Origin: GAS188 sp963794475
GTDB taxonomy: Bacteria > Pseudomonadota > Alphaproteobacteria > Rhizobiales > Beijerinckiaceae
Length of the DNA: 64,000 nt
NCBI GenBank assembly: GCA_963794475.1
Contig: CAWCDW010000002.1
Location: forward strand, 124,001-188,000
Direction: 5' to 3'
The position numbers and the translations under genes were made by a program. The notes below the pieces were generated by a model. That model did no database searches and was not told the origin of the DNA. It was given only the letters and a program-made list of their open reading frames with translations. Of this stretch, positions 18,844 through 27,936 are shown piece by piece (position 1 is the first letter of the stretch; every line of letters begins with the position of its first letter).

Positions 18844-20223
18844 TCAGCTGCTCGAAGCGGGGACAGGCTCAGCCCCCTCCTCGACATCGGCGAATAATTC
18901 CTCACGCGACACTGTCCGCTCCTCGACCTTTGCCTGGGCGAGAAGGTGATCCACGGTCTTCTCTTCGAAGATCGGCGCCCTGAGCTCGGCCAGCGCGCGC
19001 TGATTCTTCTGGTAGAATTCCCAGATTTCCCGTTCTCGGCCCGGAAATTGCCGTGCCCGATCGACCAGGGCCTGCGTGATCTCCTCATCACCAACCGTGA
19101 TATTGGCTTTCTGACCGATATCCGCAAGCACAAGGCCAAGCCGGACGCGGCGCTCGGCGATCTTGCGGTAATCGGCGCGCGCGGCCTCTTCCGTGGTGCC
19201 GTCATCAGCAAAGCTCTTGCTCGACATCTTCATCTCGCTTTCGACCTGCTGCCAGATGCCGGCAAATTCTTGTTCCACCATGCTCGGGGGCAGCTCGAAC
19301 GAATATCTCTCGGAAAGGGCGTCGAGGAGCTTGCGCTTCAGGCGCTGGCGCGAGGCCGCCGCGAAATCGCGCTCCAGCGTGCGCCGCACCGACGCCTGCA
19401 AGGCCTCGAGGCTCTCCATGTTGAAGCCCTTGGCGAGCTCGTCATCGATGGTGACGGGGTTGGGGCGAGCGATCTCCTTTACCTTCACCTCGAAGCTCGC
19501 CTTCCTGCCCGCGAGGTCTGGACGCAGATAGGCAGCGGGGAATTCGGCCTCGACCTTGCGCTCATCACCCGCCTTTACGCCCTCGAGACCCTCCTCGAAA
19601 CCGGGGATGAACGAATTTTGCCCGAGGACGACCTTGATGTCCTCGCCCTTGCCGCCTTCGAAAGCCTCGCCATCAATCGTTCCGGTGAAGTCCACGGTCA
19701 CCTGATCGCCATTCTCGGCCTTATGGGCCGCATCGGCCGGCGTGAAAGAGCGATTCTGGTCGGCGAGGCGCTGCACCGCCTGATCGACCATGGCATCGTC
19801 GATCGGAGCCGTCTCGCGAACGAGCGAAATCCCGGAGAGATCCGCCTGGGGAATTTCGGGCAAGACCTCCACATCGACCGAGAAGTCGAGATCCGCCTTG
19901 CCCTCGGCCATGGCATCGACGAGCGCCTTGTCCTCGGGGAATTTGACCCGCGGTTCCTGCGCCAGCTTGATGTGGTGCTCGTCGACGATCTTGCGCGAGG
20001 CTTCGTTCACCGTCTCCTGAATGACCTCTCCCATCACCGAGCGGCCGTAGAGGCGGCGCAGATGGGCGATCGGCGCCTTGCCCCGGCGGAAGCCCTTGAG
20101 CTGCACTTTGGTGCGCAAGTCGTCGAGCTGGGCGTTGACCTTGTCGGCGACGCCCTGCAGCGGAAAGACCACCCGGTATGAGCGCTGCAAACCTTGCGAG
20201 GAAATTTCGGTGACTTGCATCAT
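18844..20223 (-). CDS. tig: Trigger factor (ribosome-associated chaperone/peptidyl-prolyl isomerase)
   Basis: This 459-aa protein has the three trigger-factor domains: the N-terminal ribosome-binding domain with the GFRRGKAPIAHLRRLYG signature (around residues 45-61), a central FKBP-type PPIase domain (GDQVTVDFTGTIDGEAFEGG) and a long helical C-terminal substrate cradle. It binds at the ribosomal exit tunnel and assists early folding. Two adjacent ATG codons open the gene; AAGAAGAG precedes both. It starts the tig-clpP-clpX-lon block, all on the minus strand. Confidence 0.96.
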   Translation of the reverse strand: MMQVTEISSQGLQRSYRVVFPLQGVADKVNAQLDDLRTKVQLKGFRRGKAPIAHLRRLYGRSVMGEVIQETVNEASRKIVDEHHIKLAQEPRVKFPEDKALVDAMAEGKADLDFSVDVEVLPEIPQADLSGISLVRETAPIDDAMVDQAVQRLADQNRSFTPADAAHKAENGDQVTVDFTGTIDGEAFEGGKGEDIKVVLGQNSFIPGFEEGLEGVKAGDERKVEAEFPAAYLRPDLAGRKASFEVKVKEIARPNPVTIDDELAKGFNMESLEALQASVRRTLERDFAAASRQRLKRKLLDALSERYSFELPPSMVEQEFAGIWQQVESEMKMSSKSFADDGTTEEAARADYRKIAERRVRLGLVLADIGQKANITVGDEEITQALVDRARQFPGREREIWEFYQKNQRALAELRAPIFEEKTVDHLLAQAKVEERTVSREELFADVEEGAEPVPASSS

Positions 20224-20349
20224 GACTCTTCTTCGTCTGCGGCCGCGTCGCCCTCATCGAGGAAAGCGGCTTGTCCAATGTCGATCCGACGGCTCTAGGC
20301 CCAACCCAAGCTCCTTGACCCAAGCCAGCGAGCTTTGCCGTCGGGAAAC

Positions 20350-20434
20350 TGGTGCGGGCGGAGGGACTCGAACCCCCACGACTTGCGCCATCGGAACCTA
20401 AATCCGACGCGTCTACCAATTCCGCCACGCCCGC
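20350..20434 (-). tRNA. tRNA-Leu (anticodon TAG)
   Basis: An 85-nt class II tRNA on the minus strand: acceptor GCGGGCG with its complement, anticodon loop TTTAGGT (TAG), a long variable arm typical of tRNA-Leu, T-loop TTCGAGT and encoded CCA. It lies upstream of tig in the same direction. Confidence 0.96.
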
Positions 20435-20630
20435 CAGCAAGCGCGGCGGCTCGGGGGTCGCCGCAGGGTGGGGCTCTATAGCACGCAAGTCGCAGGGCGC
20501 CAGCTTAAATTTCTCGGTGCTCAAATTTCGCGAGGCAGCCGCTGCTTCCTTCAAAGGAACCCCGCTTTGCAGCGGGCAAGACCGGCCCGACACCCTTGCA
20601 ACGCCGGCCGCGCCCGGCTTCATAGCAAAC

Positions 20631-22049
20631 ATGGCTCGGAATTGGCCGTCACCTTCTTCCTGTCCGTCGCGCCGCGACCTGTCTTTCGGGCTTTGCGTGG
20701 CGGCGACCCTGCTTGGCAAACCTTCCCGCGCGCAACCTTCGCCCGCTCCGGTTTCGCGAAGGCTGATCGCCGCCGCGGCCACCTGGCCGTTGCGACCGCT
20801 TCCGGCGAAGCCGACGCGCGTTCTCAGCTATGACGGGGCGCTGCCTGGCCCCGTGCTGCAGCTGCGCCAAGGCGAAGAGCTCGCGCTCGAATTGGTGAAC
20901 GCCATGCCCGCGCCCACCTCCTTTCATGTCTCCGGCATGCGTTTGCCGAACGAGCTCGACGGCATCCCCGGTTTGACCGGAAAGCCGCTCGCGCCCTCCG
21001 AGCAGGCGGTCCTTCGCATTCCGGCGCGCGATGCCGGCTTCTTCACCTTCGGTCCCGCAGACCCGGCCGCTGCATCCGAGCAGAGCGCACGCGGCCTTGG
21101 CGGCGTCCTCATTGTCGCCGATCCGAAAGATCCCGAGGTCGAGGCCGATATTCTGCTGCTGCTCAAAGATTGGCAGGTCGAGCCCTCGGGCGCCCTGAGG
21201 GAGGATTTCGCCGACCGCGCCGCGCGGGCCGGCTCGGGACGGCTCGGCAATGTGTTCACCATCGGTGGGCTCGGCGAGAGCCGCACGCTTTCGCTCGCGC
21301 CGGGGGCGCGCTTTCGCCTGCGTCTCGCCAATGCCTGCAACGCACGCATCTTGCCGCTGAAATTCGACGGCATGCATCCGACGCTCATCGGGGTCTCAGG
21401 CCAACAATCGGCCGCCTTCACGCCCTTGCATGGCGAGATGCTGCTGGTGCCGGGCGGGCGCTTCGACCTCGTCTGCGATATTCCCGCAGAGGCGCGCCCT
21501 CCGGGCGAAGCGACGCTCCGGGTCATGATCGGGAGCGGCTATGCGCTGCTGACCGTGAAAATATCCGAGGAGGCCGCAAGGCCAGGGCCTTTGCCCGAGA
21601 TCCAGTGGCTCTCCGACAATGGACTTCCAGCCTTCATCGACCTTTCGCACGCGACGCGGATCGATTGCCAGATCACGCGCATCGTCGACCGTGCCGATGC
21701 CCGAGCGCTTGCCGCCGCCGATCCCGCAAGGCTCTGGGCCCTCAACGGCCGGAGCGGCGATTTCGCGGCCCCTGCGCTCTTCTCGGTGAAGCGCGGCACA
21801 CCTGTTGTGATCGCGCTTGCGAACAAGAGCGATGTGCCCGTCGTGATGAAGCTCAACGGTCACGTGGCGCGGCTCCTGCATCCCCATGACGATGGTTGGG
21901 TCCCCTATTGGGTCGATGTCGTGCTCGTTTCGCCCGGGAACACGGAGCGGCTCGCCTTCATCGCCGATAACCCGGGCCGTTGGCTTCTCGGCGGGCGCAT
22001 CCTCGAGCATCTGGCGGGTGGCCAATTCGGCTGGTTCGAGGTGGTTTAG
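20631..22049 (+). CDS. Multicopper-oxidase-like periplasmic protein lacking copper ligands (SufI/FtsP-like)
   Basis: This 472-aa protein has the three cupredoxin domains of multicopper oxidases, but every copper-binding block is altered. The first HxHG site reads FHVSG; the second HxH block reads FFTFGPAD; the HPxHLHGH block reads LNGHVARLLH; and the final HCHILEHxxGGM reads LGGRILEHLAGGQ. The fold anchors (ILEHLAGGQFGWFEV) remain, so it is folded but probably copper-free, like SufI/FtsP, a divisome-protecting periplasmic protein. A hydrophobic N-terminus with arginines (SRRDLSFGLCVAATLLG) suggests Tat export. ATG 20631 is the first plausible start after the overlapping tRNA-Leu; no strong RBS is visible. 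Role unknown. Confidence 0.8.
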   Translation: MARNWPSPSSCPSRRDLSFGLCVAATLLGKPSRAQPSPAPVSRRLIAAAATWPLRPLPAKPTRVLSYDGALPGPVLQLRQGEELALELVNAMPAPTSFHVSGMRLPNELDGIPGLTGKPLAPSEQAVLRIPARDAGFFTFGPADPAAASEQSARGLGGVLIVADPKDPEVEADILLLLKDWQVEPSGALREDFADRAARAGSGRLGNVFTIGGLGESRTLSLAPGARFRLRLANACNARILPLKFDGMHPTLIGVSGQQSAAFTPLHGEMLLVPGGRFDLVCDIPAEARPPGEATLRVMIGSGYALLTVKISEEAARPGPLPEIQWLSDNGLPAFIDLSHATRIDCQITRIVDRADARALAAADPARLWALNGRSGDFAAPALFSVKRGTPVVIALANKSDVPVVMKLNGHVARLLHPHDDGWVPYWVDVVLVSPGNTERLAFIADNPGRWLLGGRILEHLAGGQFGWFEVV

Positions 22050-22055
22050 GGCGCG

Positions 22056-23639
22056 TCATGTCCTCGCCTCACCCAACCAGGCGGAAAGCTCCCCAAGGAC
22101 GCGAGGCAGCCTTTCCGCCAAATCCTCGGCGATCAGCCCCGGCCCGAATTCATGGCCGGCTTGCGCATGCATCCACACACCGGCGCAAGCGGCTTCCCAG
22201 GCAGGCATCTTCTGCGCCAACAATCCGCCGATGATGCCGGTCAAGGTATCGCCGGAGCCCGCGGTGGCAAGATAGGGAGTTGCGTTCTCGTTGATCGCGG
22301 CGCGCCCGTCTGGGGCGGCGATCACCGTATCGGGCCCCTTGAGGACGATGACCGCGCCCGAGACGCGCGCAGCCAACCTCGCGCGGCCGAGCTTGTCGAG
22401 GCGCTCGACACCGGACCCCAGCGCCACAAACTCCGGCGCAGCATGGAACAATCTTGCGAACTCACCCTCATGGGGCGTCAGCACGGCCGCGAATTTCGCT
22501 TGCCTGATGGCGTCGAACAAAAGCCCCGGCTTTTCGGCGAAGCTCGTAAGGCCGTCGGCGTCGATGACGATCATGCGCTCGGCGGCGAGCGCGGCGAGCA
22601 CCTTCGTTACCGTCTCTTCGCCTACACCGGCGGCCGGGCCGAGCACGGCGACGTTGCGGCGCGGATCGGCGAGAAGCGTGATCCACCCTTGCGCGCCATC
22701 CGCCCGGCGCACCATCACGGCCGAGTTCGCGGCTGCCTGCGAAGCGAGCGCTTCGGACGGAACGGCAAGCGTCACGAGGCCAGCCCCGACGCGCAAGGCC
22801 GCTCTCGCCGCAAGCCGCGAGGCGCCGCAACCTTCGATGCCGCCGGAAAGGACAAGCGCATGGCCGCGATCGTATTTATGCCCTTCGACCGCGGGCGAAG
22901 GCAGCCGCCCCGCCCAAAGCGCGGGCGCATTTGCGAAGGTGGCGACGCCCAAGGCCTCGAGCGCGTCGGCCGAGATGCCGATATCCGCGACATGAACGCG
23001 CCCGCATCGGCTCCGGCCCGGATAGAGGAGATGGCCGGGCTTTCGCCGGAAGAAGGTCACAGTCTCATCCGCCGTGACAGCTTCGCCGAGAATGGCTCCC
23101 GTGGCGCCGGATATCCCGGACGGCAGATCGACCGCGACGACGCGCGCGCCCTTGGTGCGCGCGTCCTTGATCCGGTTAAGAAGGGCGGCCGCGTCACCCT
23201 CCATCGGACGGGAAAGCCCGGCACCGAAGAGGGCATCGACGATCAACCCCGCATCGTCGAGCGCGGTCCGTGCCGCATCCTCGAGCGGGCCCGAAAAAAG
23301 CCGGCGCGCTTCGGCCGCGTCGCCGCGCAACGCGCCTTCGGAGCCGAGAAGCGCGACGCTCACTCCAACCCCTTTCTCCGCCAGAAGCCTGGCGGCAACG
23401 AAGCCATCCCCACCATTGTTGCCGGGCCCGCACAGGACGATCACATGGCGATGCCCTACCCCGTCTTGCTCCATGGCGCGCAAGGCCACGCGCGCTACTG
23501 CCTCGCCAGCCCGTTGCATGAGCTCGAGCCCGCTCGTTCCCGCTTCGATCGCGTGGCGATCCGCCTTCGCCATTTCGGCTGGGCTCAAGAGCGCCAATTC
23601 CTGAGACATGGCTGAAAGTGAAGCTGCCGGCCGAGACAT
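22056..23639 (-). CDS. nnr: Bifunctional NAD(P)H-hydrate repair enzyme (epimerase + dehydratase)
   Basis: This roughly 528-aa cytoplasmic protein fuses the YjeF N-terminal NAD(P)HX epimerase domain (GPGNNGGDGFVAARLL about residue 65) with the C-terminal ADP-dependent dehydratase of the ribokinase fold (LTPHEGEFARL, NENATPYLATAGSGDTLTGIIGGLL). It repairs hydrated NADH and NADPH. Two starts are possible: ATG 23639, with GGAG 7 nt upstream (chosen), or ATG 23609 (MSQELALLSPAEM), closer to the usual N-terminus but with no clear RBS. It converges on the multicopper-oxidase-like gene and is divergent from glnB. Many alphaproteobacteria have it next to glnB, as here. Confidence 0.94.
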   Translation of the reverse strand: MSRPAASLSAMSQELALLSPAEMAKADRHAIEAGTSGLELMQRAGEAVARVALRAMEQDGVGHRHVIVLCGPGNNGGDGFVAARLLAEKGVGVSVALLGSEGALRGDAAEARRLFSGPLEDAARTALDDAGLIVDALFGAGLSRPMEGDAAALLNRIKDARTKGARVVAVDLPSGISGATGAILGEAVTADETVTFFRRKPGHLLYPGRSRCGRVHVADIGISADALEALGVATFANAPALWAGRLPSPAVEGHKYDRGHALVLSGGIEGCGASRLAARAALRVGAGLVTLAVPSEALASQAAANSAVMVRRADGAQGWITLLADPRRNVAVLGPAAGVGEETVTKVLAALAAERMIVIDADGLTSFAEKPGLLFDAIRQAKFAAVLTPHEGEFARLFHAAPEFVALGSGVERLDKLGRARLAARVSGAVIVLKGPDTVIAAPDGRAAINENATPYLATAGSGDTLTGIIGGLLAQKMPAWEAACAGVWMHAQAGHEFGPGLIAEDLAERLPRVLGELSAWLGEART

Positions 23640-23706
23640 GCAAGAACTCCATCCCCGAGCCGCTGCGGCATCGGGCATTTCGCGAGCGCCCAACTTCTGA
23701 GCGATT

Positions 23707-23730
23707 TGCCTAAATTGTAGGCATTAGGCA
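23707..23730. promoter_or_regulatory. Inverted repeat upstream of glnB
   Basis: TGCCTA-AATTG-TAGGCA (23707-23723) is a perfect 6-bp inverted repeat, followed at once by a further TAGGCA (23725-23730). It sits in the glnB/nnr divergent gap, 180 nt before glnB. It may be a regulator site for glnB or nnr; no NtrC or sigma-54 consensus could be confirmed around it. Confidence 0.35.
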
Positions 23731-23913
23731 TCGGTTTCCTGGCAAGGAAACTCCGCATTCCCGCCAACTCGGGCTCGGACGGCATGACCATTGCTTTGAG
23801 CGGCATAGTCCGGGGCGCCCCTTTCCGGTGAAAAGAGATCGATTGACCGGCGTAGCGGTTGCGCTCTAATCGCATCTTTGCGGAATATTTCCTCGAATTC
23901 CATCAGGTTCGAC

Positions 23914-24252
23914 ATGAAGAAGATTGAAGCGATCATCAAGCCCTTCAAGCTCGACGAGGTGAAGGAAGCGCTTCAGGAGATCGGCTTGCAGGGGATCACG
24001 GTCACCGAGGCCAAGGGCTTCGGCCGGCAAAAAGGGCACACCGAGCTTTATCGCGGCGCTGAATATGTCGTGGACTTCTTGCCGAAAGTGAAGATCGAGA
24101 CGGTGATCGACGATGCTCATGTCGATCGCGCCGTGGAGGCGATCCGCAAGGCGGCGCTCACCGGGCGCATTGGCGATGGCAAGATATTTGTATACCCGGT
24201 CGAGAGCGCCGTGCGGATTCGGACGGGAGAGACGGGCTCGGACGCTTTGTGA
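23914..24252 (+). CDS. glnB: Nitrogen regulatory protein P-II
   Basis: This 112-aa trimeric signal protein reports glutamine, 2-oxoglutarate and ATP/ADP status. The T-loop (GRQKGHTELYRGAEY) contains Tyr51, the uridylylation site of GlnD, and the C-terminal TGRIGDGKIFVYPVE signature is intact. It is followed by glnA 72 nt downstream on the same strand, the classic glnBA operon of alphaproteobacteria. It should control adenylylation of the neighbouring glutamine synthetase through GlnE and NtrB activity. Confidence 0.97.
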   Translation: MKKIEAIIKPFKLDEVKEALQEIGLQGITVTEAKGFGRQKGHTELYRGAEYVVDFLPKVKIETVIDDAHVDRAVEAIRKAALTGRIGDGKIFVYPVESAVRIRTGETGSDAL

Positions 24253-24324
24253 CCGGCTCGGGTGGCCGGTCGTCCCATTTGGCCTGACCTTACGCTCTCA
24301 CATCATAACGAGAGGATGAAACTG

Positions 24325-25735
24325 ATGCAGACCGCCAAGGATGTCCTGAAGACGATCAAGGACAAGGACATAAAATATGTCGATCTCAGATTCACCGATC
24401 CGCGCGGCAAATGGCAGCACGTGACTTTCGACGTCTCGCTGATCGAGGAGGACACCTTCACGGACGGCGTGATGTTCGATGGCTCCTCGATCGCCGGCTG
24501 GAAAGCGATCAACGAGAGCGACATGACGCTGTTGCCGGACGCGTCCACGGCAACGCTCGACCCGTTCTTCGCCTCACCCACGCTCTCGATCGTTTGTGAC
24601 ATTCTCGAACCGACGACGGGCGAACCCTATGGGCGCGATCCGCGCAGCATGGCGAAGAAGGCGGAGGCCTTCGTCAAATCCTCGAAGATCGGCGACACGA
24701 TCTTCTTCGGCCCCGAGGCCGAGTTCTTCATTTTCGACGATGTGCGCTTTGCGGCTGATCCCTACAACACGGGGTTCAAGCTCGACTCCATCGAGCTGCC
24801 GACCAACATGGACACCACCTACGACAGCGGCAATCTTGGTCATCGCATTCGCACCAAAGGCGGCTATTTCCCGGTGCCGCCGCAAGATTTCAGCGCAAGA
24901 CATGCGCGGCGAGATGCTCGCGGCGATGAAGGCCATGGGCGCCAATGTCGAGAAGCACCACCACGAGGTGGCCTCCGCCCAGCATGAGCTCGGCCTCAAA
25001 TTCGGGCCGCTGACCCAGATGGCCGACCATTTGCAGATCTACAAATATTGCATCCACCAGGTCGCGCAGAGCTACGGCAAGACGGCAACCTTCATGCCGA
25101 AGCCCGTCTACGGCGACAATGGCTCGGGCATGCACTGCCATCAGTCGATCTGGAAGAACGGCAAGCCGGTCTTCGCCGGCGATAAATATTCCGGCTTGTC
25201 GCAGGATTGCCTTTATTACATCGGCGGCATCATCCGGCACGCGAAGGCGCTCAACGCCTTCACCAATCCGGCGACCAATTCCTACAAGCGCCTCGTGCCG
25301 GGCTATGAGGCGCCGGTGCTCCTTGCCTATTCGGCCCGCAACCGCTCGGCCTCCTGCCGTATTCCGTGGACGGCATCCCCAAAGGCGAAGCGTGTCGAGG
25401 TGCGCTTTCCCGATCCGATGGCCAACCCTTATCTCGCCTTCGCCGCCATGCTCATGGCCGGCGTCGACGGCATTCTGAACAAGATCGATCCCGGCGCCGC
25501 GATGGATAAGGATCTCTATGACCTGCCGCCTCGCGAGCTGAAGAAAATCCCGACCGTCTGCGGGTCGCTGCGCGAGGCGCTCGACTCGCTTCGCAAGGAC
25601 AATGGATTCCTGAAGGCAGGCGGCGTCTTCAACGACGACTTCATCGAATCCTATATCGAGCTCAAGATGACGGAGGTCTCGCGTTTCGAAATGACGCCCC
25701 ACCCGGTCGAGTTCGACATGTATTATTCCCTCTGA
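24325..25735 (+). pseudogene. glnA: Glutamine synthetase type I, frameshifted as read (possible sequencing error)
   Basis: The product makes glutamine from glutamate and ammonia. Two overlapping frames together give a complete GSI of about 469 aa. The first runs from ATG 24325 (GAGG 8 nt upstream; MQTAKDVLKTIKDKD) to GGYFPVPPQD. The second continues with SAQDMRGEM through the ATP-binding and Glu-loop regions to the adenylylation site (DLYDLPPRE) and the normal C-terminus. The break is a single extra T in the TTT at 24888-24890; removing it restores PPQDSAQDM. No other lesion is visible. Because glnBA is central to ammonia assimilation, an assembly or read error in this homopolymer is more likely than true loss. 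Confidence 0.85.
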
Positions 25736-25758
25736 ACTCTCCACGAGGCATGCTTGCG

Positions 25759-25783
25759 CGGCCGGGCACTGCCCGGCCGTTTT
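25759..25783 (+). terminator. Rho-independent terminator of glnBA
   Basis: CGGCCGGGC (25759-25767) and GCCCGGCCG (25771-25779) form a perfect 9-bp stem around a 3-nt loop, followed by TTTTGTTATT. It lies 23 nt after the glnA stop. Confidence 0.85.
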
Positions 25784-25921
25784 GTTATTGGGAAGCGCGG
25801 GCCCTCACGCTTTCTCGCCGGTAAATGTTTTTGAAGGAAATTTAACTCTTCGGCGAGACGTTCTCGCAAAGACATCCGAATGTCGTGAAACCTTGCGAAA
25901 ACCACCTCGGCAAACCCGGTG

Positions 25922-27166
25922 ATGAGCACGTCCCGCAGATCCGTGGACACCGACGCCGTCGAGCGCATCGCGGTATTCAGCGCCAATGGCGACAGCGATC
26001 TCCTGGGACGCCAGTTCGACGAGATGGCGCGCGACGCCTCCTCCTTCCTGCGCGCGACCGCCCCTCTTTTTCGCGATCGGCTGGCCGCGATCGCGCTCCC
26101 GCCCTCCCCACTCGCCTTCGGCTGCGGCGATCTGCACATCGAGAATTTCGGCGCCTATCTCGCCGACAACAGGCTCGCCTATTTCGATCAGAGCGAATTC
26201 GCTGAGGCCGCGCTCGTGCCTGTGGCGGCCGAGATGGTTCGCTTCCTTGCGAGCATCATGGTCGCGCTTCGCTTGCACGAGCCCGACGATCTCGACCCCA
26301 AACGCAGTGCGAGGCAGGCGCTCGAGGCCTATGCGCAAGCGCTCGCCGAGGGCAAGCCGCTCTGGATCGAGCGCGATCTTGCGCGCGGCACGATCGAGGA
26401 TCTCGTCTCGGGCGTGTCGCGTCGCTCGCGGCGCGACGAGCTCGAGCTCTGCACCCGAAGCGGCCGGCGGGCACGCCGCAAGCTGTTCCGCGATGGGCGC
26501 CGCTTCGCGCCCCTCACGAAGGAGGGCCGCGCGATCGAAGATGAGGTCAAGAACCTCCTCGGTGCGATCGGCAAGGAGCGCGGCGAGCGTGGCTTTTGGA
26601 AGCTTCGCGACCTTGCGCGATGCGCGGCCAAGGACGGCCTCGGCCGCCCACGCTACGTCGCGCTGATCAAGGGTCATGGAGATCCCGACGGCAACTTTCT
26701 CCTCGAGATCAAGTCGGCCGGGCCTTCAGCGCCGCCTTTTGCGGCCGAAAGGCTTGACGCCGCGACCGCGGCCGAGCGTGTCGTCTTCGTGCAGCGCTTG
26801 ATGCAAGCGCGCACATCGGCCTTCCTCCAACCGGCCATCCTCTTGGGCAAGCCTTTCGTTTTCCATGAGCTCCAGCCGGCGGAAGATCGCCTCGAGATCG
26901 ATGCGCTCCTCGCCAAGCCGCGTCGCTTTGCGGCGACGATCGATAGCTGCGCGCGCATCGTCGCCTGGAACCAGCTTCGCGCGGCCGGCCGCAAAGGCGC
27001 TTCGGATGTCGACGCCCTCATCAAATTCGCCGCGCAGGATGATTGGCAACGCGAGCTTCTCGCGGCGGCGGGAGAATGCGCGGCCATGGTCGAGCGCGAT
27101 TATGCGAGCTTCGAAACGGCTTGGCGCAAGCGTGACGTCTCCCTTTCCGCCTTGGCGGACCCCTAA
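25922..27166 (+). CDS. DUF2252 family protein (predicted kinase-like fold)
   Basis: This 414-aa cytoplasmic protein belongs to the DUF2252/COG4320 family. The motif GCGDLHIENFGAY (about residues 69-81) and the following YFDQSEF resemble the catalytic loop and metal-binding Asp of aminoglycoside-phosphotransferase-like kinases, so a phosphotransferase activity is plausible but unproven. Other conserved stretches are VALIKGHGDPDGNFLLEIK and RVVFVQRLMQ. ATG 25922 is preferred over the adjoining GTG at 25919. It follows the glnA terminator and is separate from that operon. The substrate is unknown. Confidence 0.88.
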   Translation: MSTSRRSVDTDAVERIAVFSANGDSDLLGRQFDEMARDASSFLRATAPLFRDRLAAIALPPSPLAFGCGDLHIENFGAYLADNRLAYFDQSEFAEAALVPVAAEMVRFLASIMVALRLHEPDDLDPKRSARQALEAYAQALAEGKPLWIERDLARGTIEDLVSGVSRRSRRDELELCTRSGRRARRKLFRDGRRFAPLTKEGRAIEDEVKNLLGAIGKERGERGFWKLRDLARCAAKDGLGRPRYVALIKGHGDPDGNFLLEIKSAGPSAPPFAAERLDAATAAERVVFVQRLMQARTSAFLQPAILLGKPFVFHELQPAEDRLEIDALLAKPRRFAATIDSCARIVAWNQLRAAGRKGASDVDALIKFAAQDDWQRELLAAAGECAAMVERDYASFETAWRKRDVSLSALADP

Positions 27167-27297
27167 AACGAACGGTCGTCAACGGCGTGCCTCGGCCGCC
27201 CGCGCGCATTTCTGGGCGCGTAATTCGTGTGGATGCGCGCCGCCCGCCCACCCTATGAACCATTGCGCTTATGCGCCATCAACGGCATGAGGTTCGC

Positions 27298-27777
27298 ATG
27301 GAAATCTGGATGGGCGAGATTGTCGAGCCCGCGCTCAAGCTGGTTGCGGCCGTGGTCATCGGCGCGCTTGTCGGCCTCAATCGCGACCTGCACGGCAAGC
27401 CCGCGGGCCTGCGGCTATGTGCGCTCGTCGCGTTGGGCTCTGGCCTGATCACCGTGATCACCAGCGAGCCGCGGCTCGGGTTCTCGGACCCTGCCGCCGT
27501 GAGCCGCGCCATCCAGGGGATCGTCGGCGGCATCGGTTTTCTCGGTGCCGGCGTCATCTTGCATCAAGGCCCCGAGAGCCGCATCCGTAATCTCACCACG
27601 GCCGCGACGATCTGGATGAGCGCGGCGCTTGGCATCGCCTGCGGGCTCGGCGCCTGGAGAACGGGCGGCGTCGCGGCGGTGCTCGCGCTCGTCGTGCTCA
27701 CTTTGGGCGCTCGGATCGATCACGCCCTTTTCGGCCGTTTTGGCGCGGGTAGCTCCGACCACGACAACCGCGAATAA
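27298..27777 (+). CDS. MgtC/SapB family membrane protein
   Basis: This 159-aa inner-membrane protein has four to five hydrophobic helices and the family signature: an early LVGLNRDLHGKPAGLR (about residues 21-36), GGIGFLGAGVIL and NLTTAATIWMSAALGIACG. MgtC-type proteins are linked to growth at low magnesium and to intracellular survival, acting on F1Fo-ATP synthase in Salmonella. This one is short and lacks the C-terminal ACT-like soluble domain of MgtC proper. ATG 27298 has GAGG 5 nt upstream. No magnesium riboswitch was seen. It stands between DUF2252 and parE. Confidence 0.9.
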   Translation: MEIWMGEIVEPALKLVAAVVIGALVGLNRDLHGKPAGLRLCALVALGSGLITVITSEPRLGFSDPAAVSRAIQGIVGGIGFLGAGVILHQGPESRIRNLTTAATIWMSAALGIACGLGAWRTGGVAAVLALVVLTLGARIDHALFGRFGAGSSDHDNRE

Positions 27778-27936
27778 CAAAACGAAGACCTGCCCCGCTC
27801 AGGCCATTCTTCGCCCTCAAGCAGGCCCCATGGCATAGTGCCGGAGAAGCGAATCACTATCTAAGGCACCGTGCGAGGCCCGGCGGGCCCGGCACGGGAA
27901 GAGATTTCGTTCGGTGGAAAATTGAAGCGCGCAACG

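Noticed and set aside
23731..23760. Possible sigma-54 promoter (TGGCA...GCA) before glnB
   Set aside because: The GG and GC elements are 12 nt apart instead of 10, and the -12 box is poor.
24253..24324. Riboswitch or attenuator between glnB and glnA
   Set aside because: The 72-nt gap holds a GC-rich CCGGCTCGGG/TGGCCGG stretch but no convincing alternative hairpins or known glutamine motif.
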